Of a stretch of 64,000 nt of DNA, positions 43,125 to 51,634 are shown piece after piece. The notes under the pieces were generated by a model. It worked only from the letters and a program-made list of their open reading frames with translations, made no database searches and was not told where the DNA came from. This stretch comes from Nitratireductor basaltis (GTDB lineage Bacteria > Pseudomonadota > Alphaproteobacteria > Rhizobiales > Rhizobiaceae): the NCBI RefSeq assembly GCF_000733725.1, contig NZ_JMQM01000001.1, positions 186,001 through 250,000 of the forward strand, written 5' to 3'. The stretch's first letter is position 1; each line of letters starts with the position of its first letter. Position numbers and translations under genes: made by a program.

Positions 43125-43898
43125 CTATTTGCGCATCTGCGCGATGGTCAGAAGCATGTCTGTGGAGATGCCGAACTCGGCAGGCTGGCTGAACAGCGCG
43201 GCGATGGAGGTGTTCTGCGTGTAGCTGGGATTGTTGATCTCCCAGAGCGTGGCAAAACGCTGGAGGAACTCGTCGACCTTTTCGGGATCCTGAAAATCCT
43301 CGATATCGATGCGGTCCTTGAACATCTCGACCTGCTTGTCGATATCGGCCTGTGCCAGGGACTCGGGAAAACCCAAGGCAGTGCGCACCACCTTGCCAAG
43401 GGCAGGGTCTGCGAGAACTTCATAGAAATTCTTTATGCCTGAGGCCTTGCGTTCGAAATATAGCGCCAACCGCACACCTTCATTGTTCTCGCCTGCGTCC
43501 TCTTCGAGCGTCTGGCGGAGATATTTGTCGATGGTGCCCGTGGTGGGGCTGTAGAAGCTGGTTGTTGCCTCGCCGTCTCGGGCGAAATTGAAGGTCTTCA
43601 CAAATTCCTTGTACCGCTTGTCGGTCAGGCTGTTCGCAAAGCTGTCGGGATCGTCGATCCCGCCTTCCAGTGCCTTGACCATGAAGGCCTTGGCGTAGGC
43701 CATGTCCGACAGGCCATGCGCCTTCATGGCGTAATTGAAGAGCCGCGTGTCCTCGACGAACTCCTCGATGCTTTTGATGTTGCCGATATTTTCGCGGTAA
43801 TATTCGGTCTCGCGACTGACCAGTGGCTGGGCCTCAACCCGCTTGATGGAAGTCGCGATGTCGCGCGATATCAGTTGGTAGCTCAAAAGAGTGTTCAT
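43125..43898 (-). CDS. DUF1217 protein, flagellar locus
   Basis: ATG 43898 (MNTLLSYQLISRDIATSIKRVEAQPLVSRETEYYRENIGNIKSIEEF) gives 257 residues; GCGGGAGCGG lies upstream. The sequence is almost wholly alpha-helical, with DTRLFNYAMKAHGLSDMAYAKAFMVKALEGGIDDPDSFANSLTDKRYKEFVKTFNFA, the DUF1217 repeat, and FPESLAQADIDKQVEMFKDRIDIEDFQDPEKVDEFLQRFATLWE near the end. DUF1217 proteins are confined to alphaproteobacterial flagellar loci; function is unknown. It is the first gene of the minus-strand operon and divergent from motA across 154 bp. Confidence 0.85.
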   Translation of the reverse strand: MNTLLSYQLISRDIATSIKRVEAQPLVSRETEYYRENIGNIKSIEEFVEDTRLFNYAMKAHGLSDMAYAKAFMVKALEGGIDDPDSFANSLTDKRYKEFVKTFNFARDGEATTSFYSPTTGTIDKYLRQTLEEDAGENNEGVRLALYFERKASGIKNFYEVLADPALGKVVRTALGFPESLAQADIDKQVEMFKDRIDIEDFQDPEKVDEFLQRFATLWEINNPSYTQNTSIAALFSQPAEFGISTDMLLTIAQMRK

Positions 43899-44052
43899 GG
43901 TCTGCCGCTCCCGCTTGGGTGAGCGCGACATTAGGATTCATGCCTTGCGCGAGGCTTTCGCCGCGCAATCGGGCAAATCGTCCATCTAACAAGCCTCACG
44001 CAAGCCACGCGCGCTACTCAGGTCTGCAACAAAACGAAAGTGCAGGTGCGTC

Positions 44053-44937
44053 GTGAGCATTCTCATCGGACTGGTAGTAACACTTGGTTGCGTCCTTGGC
44101 GGCTTCATGGCCATGGGCGGCAAGGTGTCCGTTCTGGCCCAGCCGTGGGAATTCGTGATCATCTGCGGCGCAGCGCTTGGCACTTTCCTTGTCGCCAATC
44201 CGATGGCAACGGTGAAGGATACCGGCAAGGCCTGCATGGAAGCGCTGAAGCAGAAGGTGCCCAAGCAGACGGAGTATCTGGAAACGCTCGGCGTTCTGCA
44301 CAGCCTGATGCGCGAGCTGCGCTCCAAGTCGCGGGCCGAGGTGGAAGCTCATATCGACAACCCGGAAGAGTCTGCCATCTTCCAGGCCTTTCCGACGGTG
44401 ATGGCCAACAAGGATCTGACCAACTTCATCTGTGACTATTGCCGCATCATCATCATTGGCAATGCGCGTCCCTTCGAAATCGAGGCGCTGATGGATGAGG
44501 AAATCCAGACCATCCGCCGCGACAAGCTGAAGCCTTATCAGGCCCTGCAGGGTGTGGCCGACGGACTGCCGGCGCTTGGCATCGTTGCCGCCGTGCTTGG
44601 CGTCATCAAGGCCATGGGCGCGCTGGACCAGTCGCCGGAAATCCTGGGCGCGCTGGTTGGTGCGGCGCTCGTGGGCACCTTTGTCGGCATCTTCATGTCC
44701 TATGCCGTGGTCGGGCCGATCGCCACGAAGATCAAGATCGTGCGCGAGAAGAACAATCGCATGTATGTCATCGTGAAGCAGACGCTGCTGGCCTATATGA
44801 ACGGCTCGCTTCCGCAGGTGGCGCTGGAATTCGGGCGCAAGACCATCTCGGCCTATGACCGTCCGTCCATTGATGCGGTGGAAGAGAACACGATGAATAC
44901 CGGCGGTGCCGCCGGTGCCGAAAAGCAGGCGGCTTGA
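44053..44937 (+). CDS. motA: flagellar stator protein MotA
   Basis: The 294-residue protein starts at GTG 44053 ([23 protein letters not shown]). Four helices are present. Conserved regions are [24 protein letters not shown] near the start, [58 protein letters not shown] with the two prolines that affect torque, and a cytoplasmic loop containing [22 protein letters not shown]. It pairs with MotB as the proton channel. It heads the plus-strand motor operon. Confidence 0.96.
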   Translation: MSILIGLVVTLGCVLGGFMAMGGKVSVLAQPWEFVIICGAALGTFLVANPMATVKDTGKACMEALKQKVPKQTEYLETLGVLHSLMRELRSKSRAEVEAHIDNPEESAIFQAFPTVMANKDLTNFICDYCRIIIIGNARPFEIEALMDEEIQTIRRDKLKPYQALQGVADGLPALGIVAAVLGVIKAMGALDQSPEILGALVGAALVGTFVGIFMSYAVVGPIATKIKIVREKNNRMYVIVKQTLLAYMNGSLPQVALEFGRKTISAYDRPSIDAVEENTMNTGGAAGAEKQAA

Positions 44938-44945
44938 GCGTGGTC

Positions 44946-45884
44946 ATGAGCGAAGCGGCGGAAAATCCCGAGCTGATGCGCAAGCTGATCGTGGAGCGCC
45001 TGGTAGGGGCGACCGGCGATCCGCGCAAGGTCTGTGATGCGGCACGGGCGGTGGCCATGCGCGCCCTGCCCAATCTCATCGACGTTTTCCGCGACAAGCT
45101 CTCGATGCCCATGGCGATCGACGTCGCCAGCGTGGATATCGTGCGGCTGGCGGAAGTGAAACCGGAACGGGACAGCTTCGACGTGCTGGTGGTCGTTCCC
45201 GCCTATACATCCCGGGATGCTCTCACCATGCGGCTTGATCCGCAGGCGCTGTCTCTTCTTGTTTCAAGCTTTTTCGGTGGCGACCCCGACATTCCGCCCC
45301 CTCCGATCAAGCGTGCCCCGTCGAAGATCGAACGGGATGTCGCCTCCATGGTGTTCGAAGCCTTCGCCCATGCGATGAATGGTGAAGGCGTGCGCGCCTT
45401 GGGCCTGAAATATTCGGCCGCGACCGTGCTTTCCGGCGAAACCGATTTCAAGCGTTTCGTGGTGCGCGATGGCCCGGGTGTGAAGATCACCTTCACGCTG
45501 GGCGCGGGCGAAACTACGGGCGAACTGACCGCGTTCTTTCCCCAGCGCGTGCTCATGGAGACGCGGGTGCAGGCGCAGCCGGGTGCCGGCAGCGCAGAAG
45601 CAAAAGCCTGGCGCAGCCGCTTCAATGAAGAGGTGATGCGTTCCAAGGTCGAGTTGAAGGCCACCGTTCCGCTGATGAAGGTGCCGCTTGGCGAACTTGC
45701 ACAGCTACAGGTCGGCCAGGTGCTGGAACTTGACGAGAATGCTCGTTCGGAGACGCGGCTTTCGGCGCGCGACCGGACGGTCTTCCTGTGCGAGTTCGGA
45801 AAACTCGGACAACATTACACGGTGCGTGTGCGCCGGCCATTCGACGCGCGCCAGGAGGTCATTGATGGCCTTCTTGCGGGATGA
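44946..45884 (+). CDS. fliM: motor switch protein FliM
   Basis: The start is ATG 44946 ([19 protein letters not shown]); the frame also has TTG 44934 and GTG 44940, which overlap or abut the motA stop. The protein has about 312 residues. The middle domain has [43 protein letters not shown], and the C-terminal SpoA domain [55 protein letters not shown]. The N-terminus lacks the clear CheY-P-binding peptide of enteric FliM, and the sequence is divergent as in other rhizobia. Confidence 0.9.
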   Translation: MSEAAENPELMRKLIVERLVGATGDPRKVCDAARAVAMRALPNLIDVFRDKLSMPMAIDVASVDIVRLAEVKPERDSFDVLVVVPAYTSRDALTMRLDPQALSLLVSSFFGGDPDIPPPPIKRAPSKIERDVASMVFEAFAHAMNGEGVRALGLKYSAATVLSGETDFKRFVVRDGPGVKITFTLGAGETTGELTAFFPQRVLMETRVQAQPGAGSAEAKAWRSRFNEEVMRSKVELKATVPLMKVPLGELAQLQVGQVLELDENARSETRLSARDRTVFLCEFGKLGQHYTVRVRRPFDARQEVIDGLLAG

Positions 45885-45910
45885 ATGGCGGAACAGAAGG
45901 AAGTGACAAC

Positions 45911-46288
45911 ATGAGCGAACCCCAGGCAGCAGAGACCGCCGGCGGCGAAGAGCATCTCGACCGGGCCATAGAGGAACTGCGGGACGTCCTGCATGACGAA
46001 AGCGGGCACGGCGGTAGCGCATCCCTGGGCAAGGGCAATCCCGATCTTGTCATGGGAATTCCGGTGGAGGTCCAGATCGTGCTGGGCTCGGCGGAGATGC
46101 CCGTTTCGGATCTGATGGCGCTTCAGAAAGGCTCCACCGTTTCGCTTGACCGACGCATTGGCGAACCGGTCGATATCGTCGTCAATGGACGGCGTATCGC
46201 CCGCGGCGAGATCACGCTCCTGGAGAGTGATCCCAGCCGTTTCGGCGTGAAGCTTACCGAAATCGCCGGCCAGACGGCCAAGAGCTGA
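45911..46288 (+). CDS. fliN: motor switch protein FliN
   Basis: I chose ATG 45911 ([23 protein letters not shown]) because AGGAAGTGACAAC precedes it; ATG 45881 overlaps the fliM stop (ATGA) and is a coupled alternative. The protein has 125 residues. The SpoA domain fills the second half: [74 protein letters not shown]. It forms the base of the C ring. Confidence 0.94.
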   Translation: MSEPQAAETAGGEEHLDRAIEELRDVLHDESGHGGSASLGKGNPDLVMGIPVEVQIVLGSAEMPVSDLMALQKGSTVSLDRRIGEPVDIVVNGRRIARGEITLLESDPSRFGVKLTEIAGQTAKS

Positions 46289-46320
46289 CTTCTCTACAAA
46301 CCTGCGCGAGGCATCTGACC

Positions 46321-47328
46321 ATGGGCGTTCCAATGAAGCTCACCCAGCCGCAAAAAGCGGCAGCGATACTGGTGGCGATGGGCAAACCGTCGGCGGGCAG
46401 GCTATTGAAGTTCTTCAAGCAGGAAGAGCTGAAATCCCTTATCGAAGCAGCTCGCATGCTGCGCACGATACCCCAGGCGGATCTCGAGCAGGTGGTTGCC
46501 GAGTTCGAAAAGGAATTCACCGTCGGCGCGGGTCTGCTCGATTCCGCTGACAGCATGGACACCATTCTGACCGAGTCGCTTTCGCCGGAAGAGGTCAATG
46601 TACTGTTGGGCCGCTCCGAGCCGGCACCCGTCTCCCAGGACGAGGTCTGGGAAGAGCTTGGGCGGCTTGACCCGACGCGCCTGGGGCAGATCCTGTCAGG
46701 AGAGCACACGCAAACGGTGGCGGTCGTTCTGGCCAACATTCCGCCGCAGGCCGCCTCACAGGTCATTCTGCTTCTGGACAAATCCATGCGTGGCGACGTG
46801 GTCCGTCGCATGGCGACCATGGGGCAGGTGCCTTCCAGTGCACGTGCCGTCATCGAGCGCCGGGTTTCTGAAATCCTGCAGGCTGAAGCCAATGGCAAGG
46901 ATGCGTCCGCAGGCCATGCACGCGTTGCGAATGTTCTCAACGAGATGGAAAAGGAACAGGTGGACGAGGTCATGGCCGATCTTGAGGCCGCCGGTGCTTC
47001 CGATGTCGACGCCATTCGCGCACGTCTGTTCACCTTCGAGGAGATTGTCGTGCTGTCGCAGCGTTCACGCGTAGCGCTCTTCGACGGTCTGCCGACGGAT
47101 CTCGTTACCATGGCGCTGCGCAAGGCACCTGCCGATCTCAAGGAAGCGGTTCTTTCCGCACTTGGCGCCCGCTCGCGCCGCATGATCGAGGCGGAGCTTG
47201 GTGCCGGTGACGATGCCGCACCCGATGACGAGATTTCGCGTGCACGCCGCCGTATCGCTTCCACTGCCGTGCAGCTTGCGCAGCAGGGCACGGTGGAGCT
47301 TCCCTCCACCCAGTCGCAAGCTGCCTGA
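46321..47328 (+). CDS. fliG: motor switch protein FliG
   Basis: The 335-residue protein has three FliG domains: N-terminal QPQKAAAILVAMGKPSAGRLLKFF, middle HTQTVAVVLANIPPQAASQVILLLDKSMRGDVVRRMATMGQVPSSARAVIERRVSEIL (with the EHPQ-type motif as EHTQT), and C-terminal LFTFEEIVVLSQRSRVALFDGLPTDLVTMALRKAPADLKEAVLSALGARSRRMIEAEL with the charged torque helix. It links FliF to FliM and contacts MotA. Confidence 0.95.
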   Translation: MGVPMKLTQPQKAAAILVAMGKPSAGRLLKFFKQEELKSLIEAARMLRTIPQADLEQVVAEFEKEFTVGAGLLDSADSMDTILTESLSPEEVNVLLGRSEPAPVSQDEVWEELGRLDPTRLGQILSGEHTQTVAVVLANIPPQAASQVILLLDKSMRGDVVRRMATMGQVPSSARAVIERRVSEILQAEANGKDASAGHARVANVLNEMEKEQVDEVMADLEAAGASDVDAIRARLFTFEEIVVLSQRSRVALFDGLPTDLVTMALRKAPADLKEAVLSALGARSRRMIEAELGAGDDAAPDDEISRARRRIASTAVQLAQQGTVELPSTQSQAA

Positions 47329-47344
47329 CGCTGCAGGCGCTTGA

Positions 47345-48430
47345 ATGGCGGACGCACCCGACAAGGAAAGCAAAACAGAAGAAGCCACGGAGAAGAAAAT
47401 CCGTGACTCCGTCGAGAAGGGACAGCTTCCCTTTTCGAAGGAAGCGCCGATTCTTGCCTCCTTCCTCGCCATTCTGACCTTTGCGATCTTCTTCGCCAAC
47501 GACACGGCGATGCGGCTGGCCGGCTTCCTGTCCATTTTCCTCGAGCGCGCAGACGACTGGTCGCTGGAGACACAGACGGATGCCATCGCGCTCTACCGGA
47601 TCGTGTTCTGGGAGATCGCCAGGGCGGTGGCACTCTTGATGCTGATGATGGTTGCCGCAGGCGTGGCCGCATCGGTCTTGCAGAACATGCCGCGTTTCGT
47701 GCTTGACCGTATCAAGCCGAAAGCCGAGCGGATTTCGCTGGTCAAGGGCTGGAGCCGCTTGTTCGGCCTGAAAGGCTGGGTCGAATTCGCGAAATCCCTC
47801 GGCAAGGTGCTGGTCGCGGGCGGCTTCGTGATCTTCACGCTGCGTCAGGCCGACAGCCAGCTTCTGTCGGGCATGGTCACGCATCCGGTCGCATTTTCGG
47901 ACACGATCCGCGAGATAGCGGTCGAGATCCTGTTGGCGATCGTTCTGGTGATGGTGGTGATTGCAGGCGCCGACCTTGTCTGGTCCCGCTTCAACTGGCG
48001 CCAGGACCTGCGCATGACGAAGCAGGAAGTGAAGGACGAGCACAAGCAGGCCGAGGGCGATCCAATCGTCAAGGCGCGCCAGCGTTCGCTGCAAAGGGAT
48101 CGGGCGCGCCAGCGCATGATGTCGTCAGTGCCGCAGGCAACGCTCGTCATCGCCAATCCGACCCACTTCGCCATCGCAATGCGCTATCAGCGCGACAAGG
48201 ATGCAGCACCCGTGGTCGTCGCCAAGGGGCAGGACCTCGTCGCACTCAAGATTCGCGAGATTGCGGAAGCCAACAATATCCCGGTTTTCGAGGAGCCTGT
48301 CCTTGCCCGTTCCATGTACAAACAAGTTTCGGTGGATAGCATGATCCCAGCACAGTTCTACAAGGCGGTCGCCGAGCTTGTTCGGCGGGTTTATCAGGTG
48401 GGCAATCGCCCAGGTATGGCCGGAGCATAA
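47345..48430 (+). CDS. flhB: flagellar export switch protein FlhB
   Basis: The 361-residue protein has a cytosolic start (DKESKTEEATEKKIRDSVEKGQLPFSKEAP), four membrane helices and a cytosolic domain. It carries the autocleavage motif NPTH in ATLVIANPTHFAIAMRYQRDKDAAPVVVAKGQDLVALKIREIAEANNIPVFEEPVLARSMYKQV. FlhB switches export from hook to filament substrates after self-cleavage between Asn and Pro. It ends 2 bp before the next gene. Confidence 0.96.
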   Translation: MADAPDKESKTEEATEKKIRDSVEKGQLPFSKEAPILASFLAILTFAIFFANDTAMRLAGFLSIFLERADDWSLETQTDAIALYRIVFWEIARAVALLMLMMVAAGVAASVLQNMPRFVLDRIKPKAERISLVKGWSRLFGLKGWVEFAKSLGKVLVAGGFVIFTLRQADSQLLSGMVTHPVAFSDTIREIAVEILLAIVLVMVVIAGADLVWSRFNWRQDLRMTKQEVKDEHKQAEGDPIVKARQRSLQRDRARQRMMSSVPQATLVIANPTHFAIAMRYQRDKDAAPVVVAKGQDLVALKIREIAEANNIPVFEEPVLARSMYKQVSVDSMIPAQFYKAVAELVRRVYQVGNRPGMAGA

Positions 48431-48432
48431 AG

Positions 48433-48864
48433 ATGAATCCTCAGATCCATTCAAAGGCGCGCGAAAAGATCGTTGCCGGGGCCATGCAGGAAGTGGCGAA
48501 CGAGCTGCGTCTCATCGAGCTTGCCGATTTCGTGGCCTTCATCAGGCTCGACAGCCTTGCAAGCATCTCCGACATCGTCGAATCGGCTGCAGAGCTTTAC
48601 TTCATGCCGGGCACATTGCGTCTAGGACATGGCTGTGAAGCCTATGTGACATGGACGGACAATCCGCGCATCGTGCTAGATCTGGAACTGCGACCACGCG
48701 GTGCGACGGTCTATTTCAGCCTGTCGCTCAGCGCGCATGATGCAGGAGTCGAAGTCGGCTATGTCTCTTTCGATCAGCCGTCGGATTGTCCTGAAGCGAA
48801 TACGCGTTTTCTGGCCGAGACGCTCGAGCATTCGCGCATCCGCAAGTCACGCAGTGCGGCCTGA
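48433..48864 (+). CDS. conserved small protein behind flhB, unknown function
   Basis: This 143-residue soluble protein begins MNPQIHSKAREKIVAGAMQEVANELRLIELADFVAFIRLDSLASISDIVESAAELYFMPGTLRL and has a beta-rich second half (CEAYVTWTDNPRIVLDLELRPRGATVYFSLSLSAHDAGVEVGYVSF). GGAGCATAAAG precedes ATG 48433, which lies 2 bp after flhB, so it is the last gene of the motA-fliMNG-flhB operon. I recognise no named domain. Small genes at this position are seen in related flagellar loci, which suggests a flagellar role but does not prove it. Confidence 0.7.
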   Translation: MNPQIHSKAREKIVAGAMQEVANELRLIELADFVAFIRLDSLASISDIVESAAELYFMPGTLRLGHGCEAYVTWTDNPRIVLDLELRPRGATVYFSLSLSAHDAGVEVGYVSFDQPSDCPEANTRFLAETLEHSRIRKSRSAA

Positions 48865-48927
48865 CCGGACTGCGCGCCGCGAAGCTGCTTATTGGACAAG
48901 TGACGTGCGATGAGGCATGAGCGCGGC

Positions 48928-49821
48928 ATGACTGCAGACGACACGATAGGAACTGGCGACCTGGTGGTTGCCGTAGATGGCGGCGGGACCGGCTGTCGCG
49001 TGGCGATTGCCGAGCGCTCCGGCCGCATCCTCTCCACGGCCAATGGCGGCCCTGCGAATGTGTTCAGCGGTTTCGATGCTGCTGTTACGAATATCGTCGA
49101 GACAGTGAACGCTGCCTGTGTTGCCGGCGGCATATCGGTGGAGCAGCTTCGGCAAGCCGATGCGGTTCTCGGCCTGGCGGGCGCCAATGTCGGCGATGCG
49201 GCGCTGCGTCTTCCCAAGAGGTTGCCCTTTCGCGAAAGCCTGGTCTTGTGGGATGCAGAGACTGCCATCCGCGGTGGTCTGGGCGGCGAGGATGGTGCTG
49301 CGGCCATTCTTGGCACAGGATCGGTCTTTGGTGCGGTTCATGGCGGCACGGCGCGGCTGATGGGCGGCTGGGGATTCGTGCTTGGCGATCAGGCGAGCGG
49401 TGCATGGCTCGGGCGCCGGCTACTGGAACGCGTACTTCTTGCCCATGACGGACTATTGGAGGCGTCACCCTTGTGCGACGTCATTCTTTCCCGCTTCGGC
49501 AACGCTCCCGAGGAAGTCGTGCAATTTGCCACGTCAGCTGGCCCACAGGCTTTTGCCGGCTTTGCACCGCAGGTGCTCGAACATGCCGCGCAGGATGATG
49601 CGATAGCGCTTGATCTTGTGCGCGGCGGCGCGCGCTTCGTGACGGCGTCGCTGAAGAAGCTCCTGCCCGAAGGAGCTTCCCGCATCTGTCTCATCGGTGG
49701 CCTCGGCGCACAATATGCGCCTTATCTTCCCAATGAAATCACTGTCATGCTGGCCGCGCCGAAAGGCAATGCGCTTGATGGCGCTCTGGCTATTGCGCTG
49801 GAGCGATACGGCGCGGCCTAG
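48928..49821 (+). CDS. BadF/BadG-type sugar kinase, N-acetylglucosamine kinase-like
   Basis: ATG 48928 gives about 297 residues (48910 is possible). The actin-like ATPase phosphate-1 loop is VVAVDGGGTGCRVAIAERSG; VLWDAETAIRGGLGGEDGAAAILGTGSVFGAVHGG is phosphate-2; and MGGWGFVLGDQASGAWLGRRLL is the signature of the BadF/BadG/BcrA/BcrD family that includes N-acetylglucosamine kinase. The adenosine region is RICLIGGLGAQYAPYLP. It probably phosphorylates an amino sugar for wall recycling. Its stop overlaps the stop of the convergent oxidoreductase by 4 bases. Confidence 0.85.
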   Translation: MTADDTIGTGDLVVAVDGGGTGCRVAIAERSGRILSTANGGPANVFSGFDAAVTNIVETVNAACVAGGISVEQLRQADAVLGLAGANVGDAALRLPKRLPFRESLVLWDAETAIRGGLGGEDGAAAILGTGSVFGAVHGGTARLMGGWGFVLGDQASGAWLGRRLLERVLLAHDGLLEASPLCDVILSRFGNAPEEVVQFATSAGPQAFAGFAPQVLEHAAQDDAIALDLVRGGARFVTASLKKLLPEGASRICLIGGLGAQYAPYLPNEITVMLAAPKGNALDGALAIALERYGAA

Positions 49822-51101
49822 ATGAAGCTGCGCAGCAGATGCAGGGCACTTGCGCCGTGGCGGATACCCGCTTCCTGGATGCCGCGTATTTTCCGAGGCC
49901 GTGGCTGTGTGACGGGGAGGGGAAGCCCGGCTGCAGATATGCGATCCGTAGCGAAATCGGCAAGCACCCGTCCGAACACGGTCCCCGGTGCGATGCCGCG
50001 GCCATTATAGCCGGAAAAGCCGAAAATGTTCTCGTCAAGCTTGTGGAAGCGCGGCAGGTGGTCGTCGGTCATGCCGATCATGCCATACCAGCTCTTCTGA
50101 AAGGCTATGCCCTTCAGTTGCGGAAACAGCTTCTCCATCCGGCGTCGTGCCCATAGCGCGTGCACGCGCGCATCCATGCCCTCCAGCATTCCCACACTGC
50201 CGAAGATGAAGCGGCCGGTTTGGTCCTTACGGAAGGAGGTGAGCACCTTTTTCGTATCCCATGCGCCGTGTCCTTCGGGCAGGATCGTGTGGCCAAGTGA
50301 AGCGGGCAGGGGCTCGGTGGCGAAGTTGAAATAGGGCAGGAAGACAAGCTCGGAACGCAGCTGCGGCCACAGATTTACCGTATAGGCATTGGTCGCGACG
50401 ATGATCCTGGAAGCCGTGACGTGACCCTTGGGCGTTTCCACGCACCAGTCCGAACCTGCGCGCACCACCTTTACCGCCGGCGATTGCGTGTGGATCGTCG
50501 CGCCGGCTTGAATTGCTGCGCGTGCGAGTTCGCGAGCATAGGCAAGCGGCTGGATCGTGCCAGCGCGCCGGTCGAGCAACGCGCCGTGATAGGAGCCGGT
50601 TCCGGTAAGACGCGCGGTCTCGCCAGCGTCCAGCAGTTCGACCGGCGCATTGCGCGCCTGCCACTGGGCAGCACGTGTCTGCAATTGCTTCAGACCTGTT
50701 GCGTCGGCTGCCAGGTGGAGCGTTCCCTTTCGCACGGCCTCGCAATTCATGCCGTGGCGGTCGACCAGTTCGTAGACGAGCGACGGTGCGTCAGCGAGCA
50801 GGTTCAACAGGCGTTCGCCATGAGGCGCGCCAAGCGTTGCGGGAAGATCGTCGGGCAGAACCCACATGCCCGCATTGACCAGTCCCTTGTTGCGGCCTGA
50901 ACCGCCATGACCGATCTCCATGGCCTCAAGCACGACCACCGAAACGCCTTGTTGTGCCAGATGAAGTGCTGCCGAAAGACCGGTATACCCGGCCCCGACA
51001 ATGGCGATATCGGCTGTGCCGGCGCCTTCCAGGGGTAGGGCCTTCGGCGGCTGTGGTGCGGTTGCGGCCCAAAGGCTGTCGGCAGGTAGAAAGGTGGTCA
51101 T
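49818..51101 (-). CDS. FAD-dependent amine oxidoreductase (PuuB-like, DAO family)
   Basis: The 427-residue protein starts at ATG 51101 with GGGAG upstream. The FAD dinucleotide-binding fold is DIAIVGAGYTGLSAALHLAQQGVSVVVLEA (residues 31-60), followed by GHGGSGRNKGLVNAGMW, the GxSGRNxG motif of glycine/D-amino-acid oxidase relatives including gamma-glutamylputrescine oxidase. KSWYGMIGMTDDHLPRFHKLDENIFGFSGYNGRGIAPGTVFGRVLADF closes the FAD site. PuuB-like proteins oxidise secondary amines to aldehydes; an ornithine decarboxylase lies 42 kb away, so a polyamine link is only suggestive. Confidence 0.85.
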   Translation of the reverse strand: MTTFLPADSLWAATAPQPPKALPLEGAGTADIAIVGAGYTGLSAALHLAQQGVSVVVLEAMEIGHGGSGRNKGLVNAGMWVLPDDLPATLGAPHGERLLNLLADAPSLVYELVDRHGMNCEAVRKGTLHLAADATGLKQLQTRAAQWQARNAPVELLDAGETARLTGTGSYHGALLDRRAGTIQPLAYARELARAAIQAGATIHTQSPAVKVVRAGSDWCVETPKGHVTASRIIVATNAYTVNLWPQLRSELVFLPYFNFATEPLPASLGHTILPEGHGAWDTKKVLTSFRKDQTGRFIFGSVGMLEGMDARVHALWARRRMEKLFPQLKGIAFQKSWYGMIGMTDDHLPRFHKLDENIFGFSGYNGRGIAPGTVFGRVLADFATDRISAAGLPLPVTQPRPRKIRGIQEAGIRHGASALHLLRSFI

Positions 51102-51320
51102 GAAAGCTCCCGATATCGCGCCGAGGAGAGCCGGATTTGACCTGCGCCGTCAAGCGTGGGGATTGTGCCGCGGATGCTCCTTGCATGGAGCCAGCGGGCC
51201 ATGCTGCATAGCGGGCACAGTCAAGTAGCAAGGCAGTCACTTTTGCGATTGCCTGTGCGTATCAGGGATAAGTTCAACTATCCGTTGACAGGCGATGCTC
51301 CCGCGATACTAGATATAGTC

Positions 51321-51511
51321 ATCACGGTGCCTTCGAGTCGCAAATGCGGCTTGCGGGCTAAGAGGGAAGCCGGTGCGCGAGATGTCTCGCAAGACCGGCG
51401 CTGCCCCCGCAACTGTAAGCAGTGAGTTCGTGCCGAACATGTCACTGGCGCTTGGCCGCCGGGAAGACAGGCAGGAGCGTTTGAGCTGCAAGCCAGGAAA
51501 CCTGCCGTGAT
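51321..51511 (+). ncRNA. cobalamin riboswitch upstream of nrdAB
   Basis: Conserved pieces of the B12 riboswitch are in order: P1 5' strand ATCACGG (51321), GGGAAGCCGGTG (51364), GCTGCCCCCGCAACTGTAAG (51400), the B12 box AAGCCAGGAAACCTGCC (51490) and P1 3' strand CCGTGAT ending 51511. The aptamer binds adenosyl- or other cobalamins and turns off the downstream gene. The expression platform follows: a hairpin with loop GGCGGGG (51526-51544) and a Shine-Dalgarno-sequestering hairpin (51597-51625). The stretch from 51102 to 51320 holds divergent promoters and no gene. Confidence 0.95.
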
Positions 51512-51525
51512 GAAGATGAAACGTC

Positions 51526-51625
51526 CACGGGCGGGGTGTCCCGGAGGTGCGCTTGAGCTGCTGCGCCAGTGCGCGTGTGCAGTTCGGCATGCTTCTTTTC
51601 CCCGTCTTCGCTCTCACGGGGGAAA
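51526..51625 (+). promoter_or_regulatory. riboswitch expression platform of nrdA, translation type
   Basis: The hairpin CGGG-CGGGGTGT-CCCG (51528-51543) exposes GGCGGGG. Seventy bases on lies CCCCGTC (51600). The segment TTTCCCCGT pairs with ACGGGG(G)AAA at 51616-51625, which contains the ribosome-binding GGGGGAA for ATG 51635. GGCGGGG can pair with CCCCGTC (one G-U pair), which would free the site. The same layout and the same 70-base offset are found before metE. Confidence 0.6.
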
Positions 51626-51634
51626 TGAACCGAA

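Noticed and set aside
46254-47672. A 472-codon open frame antisense to fliG and flhB
   Set aside because: It is very rich in Arg and Ser as in reverse-strand shadows of high-GC genes, and it crosses two certain genes.
11481-48864. visN/visR or chemotaxis (che) genes in the flagellar locus
   Set aside because: All genes in the stretch were accounted for, and none encodes a LuxR-type VisN/VisR or a Che protein; they must lie elsewhere if present.
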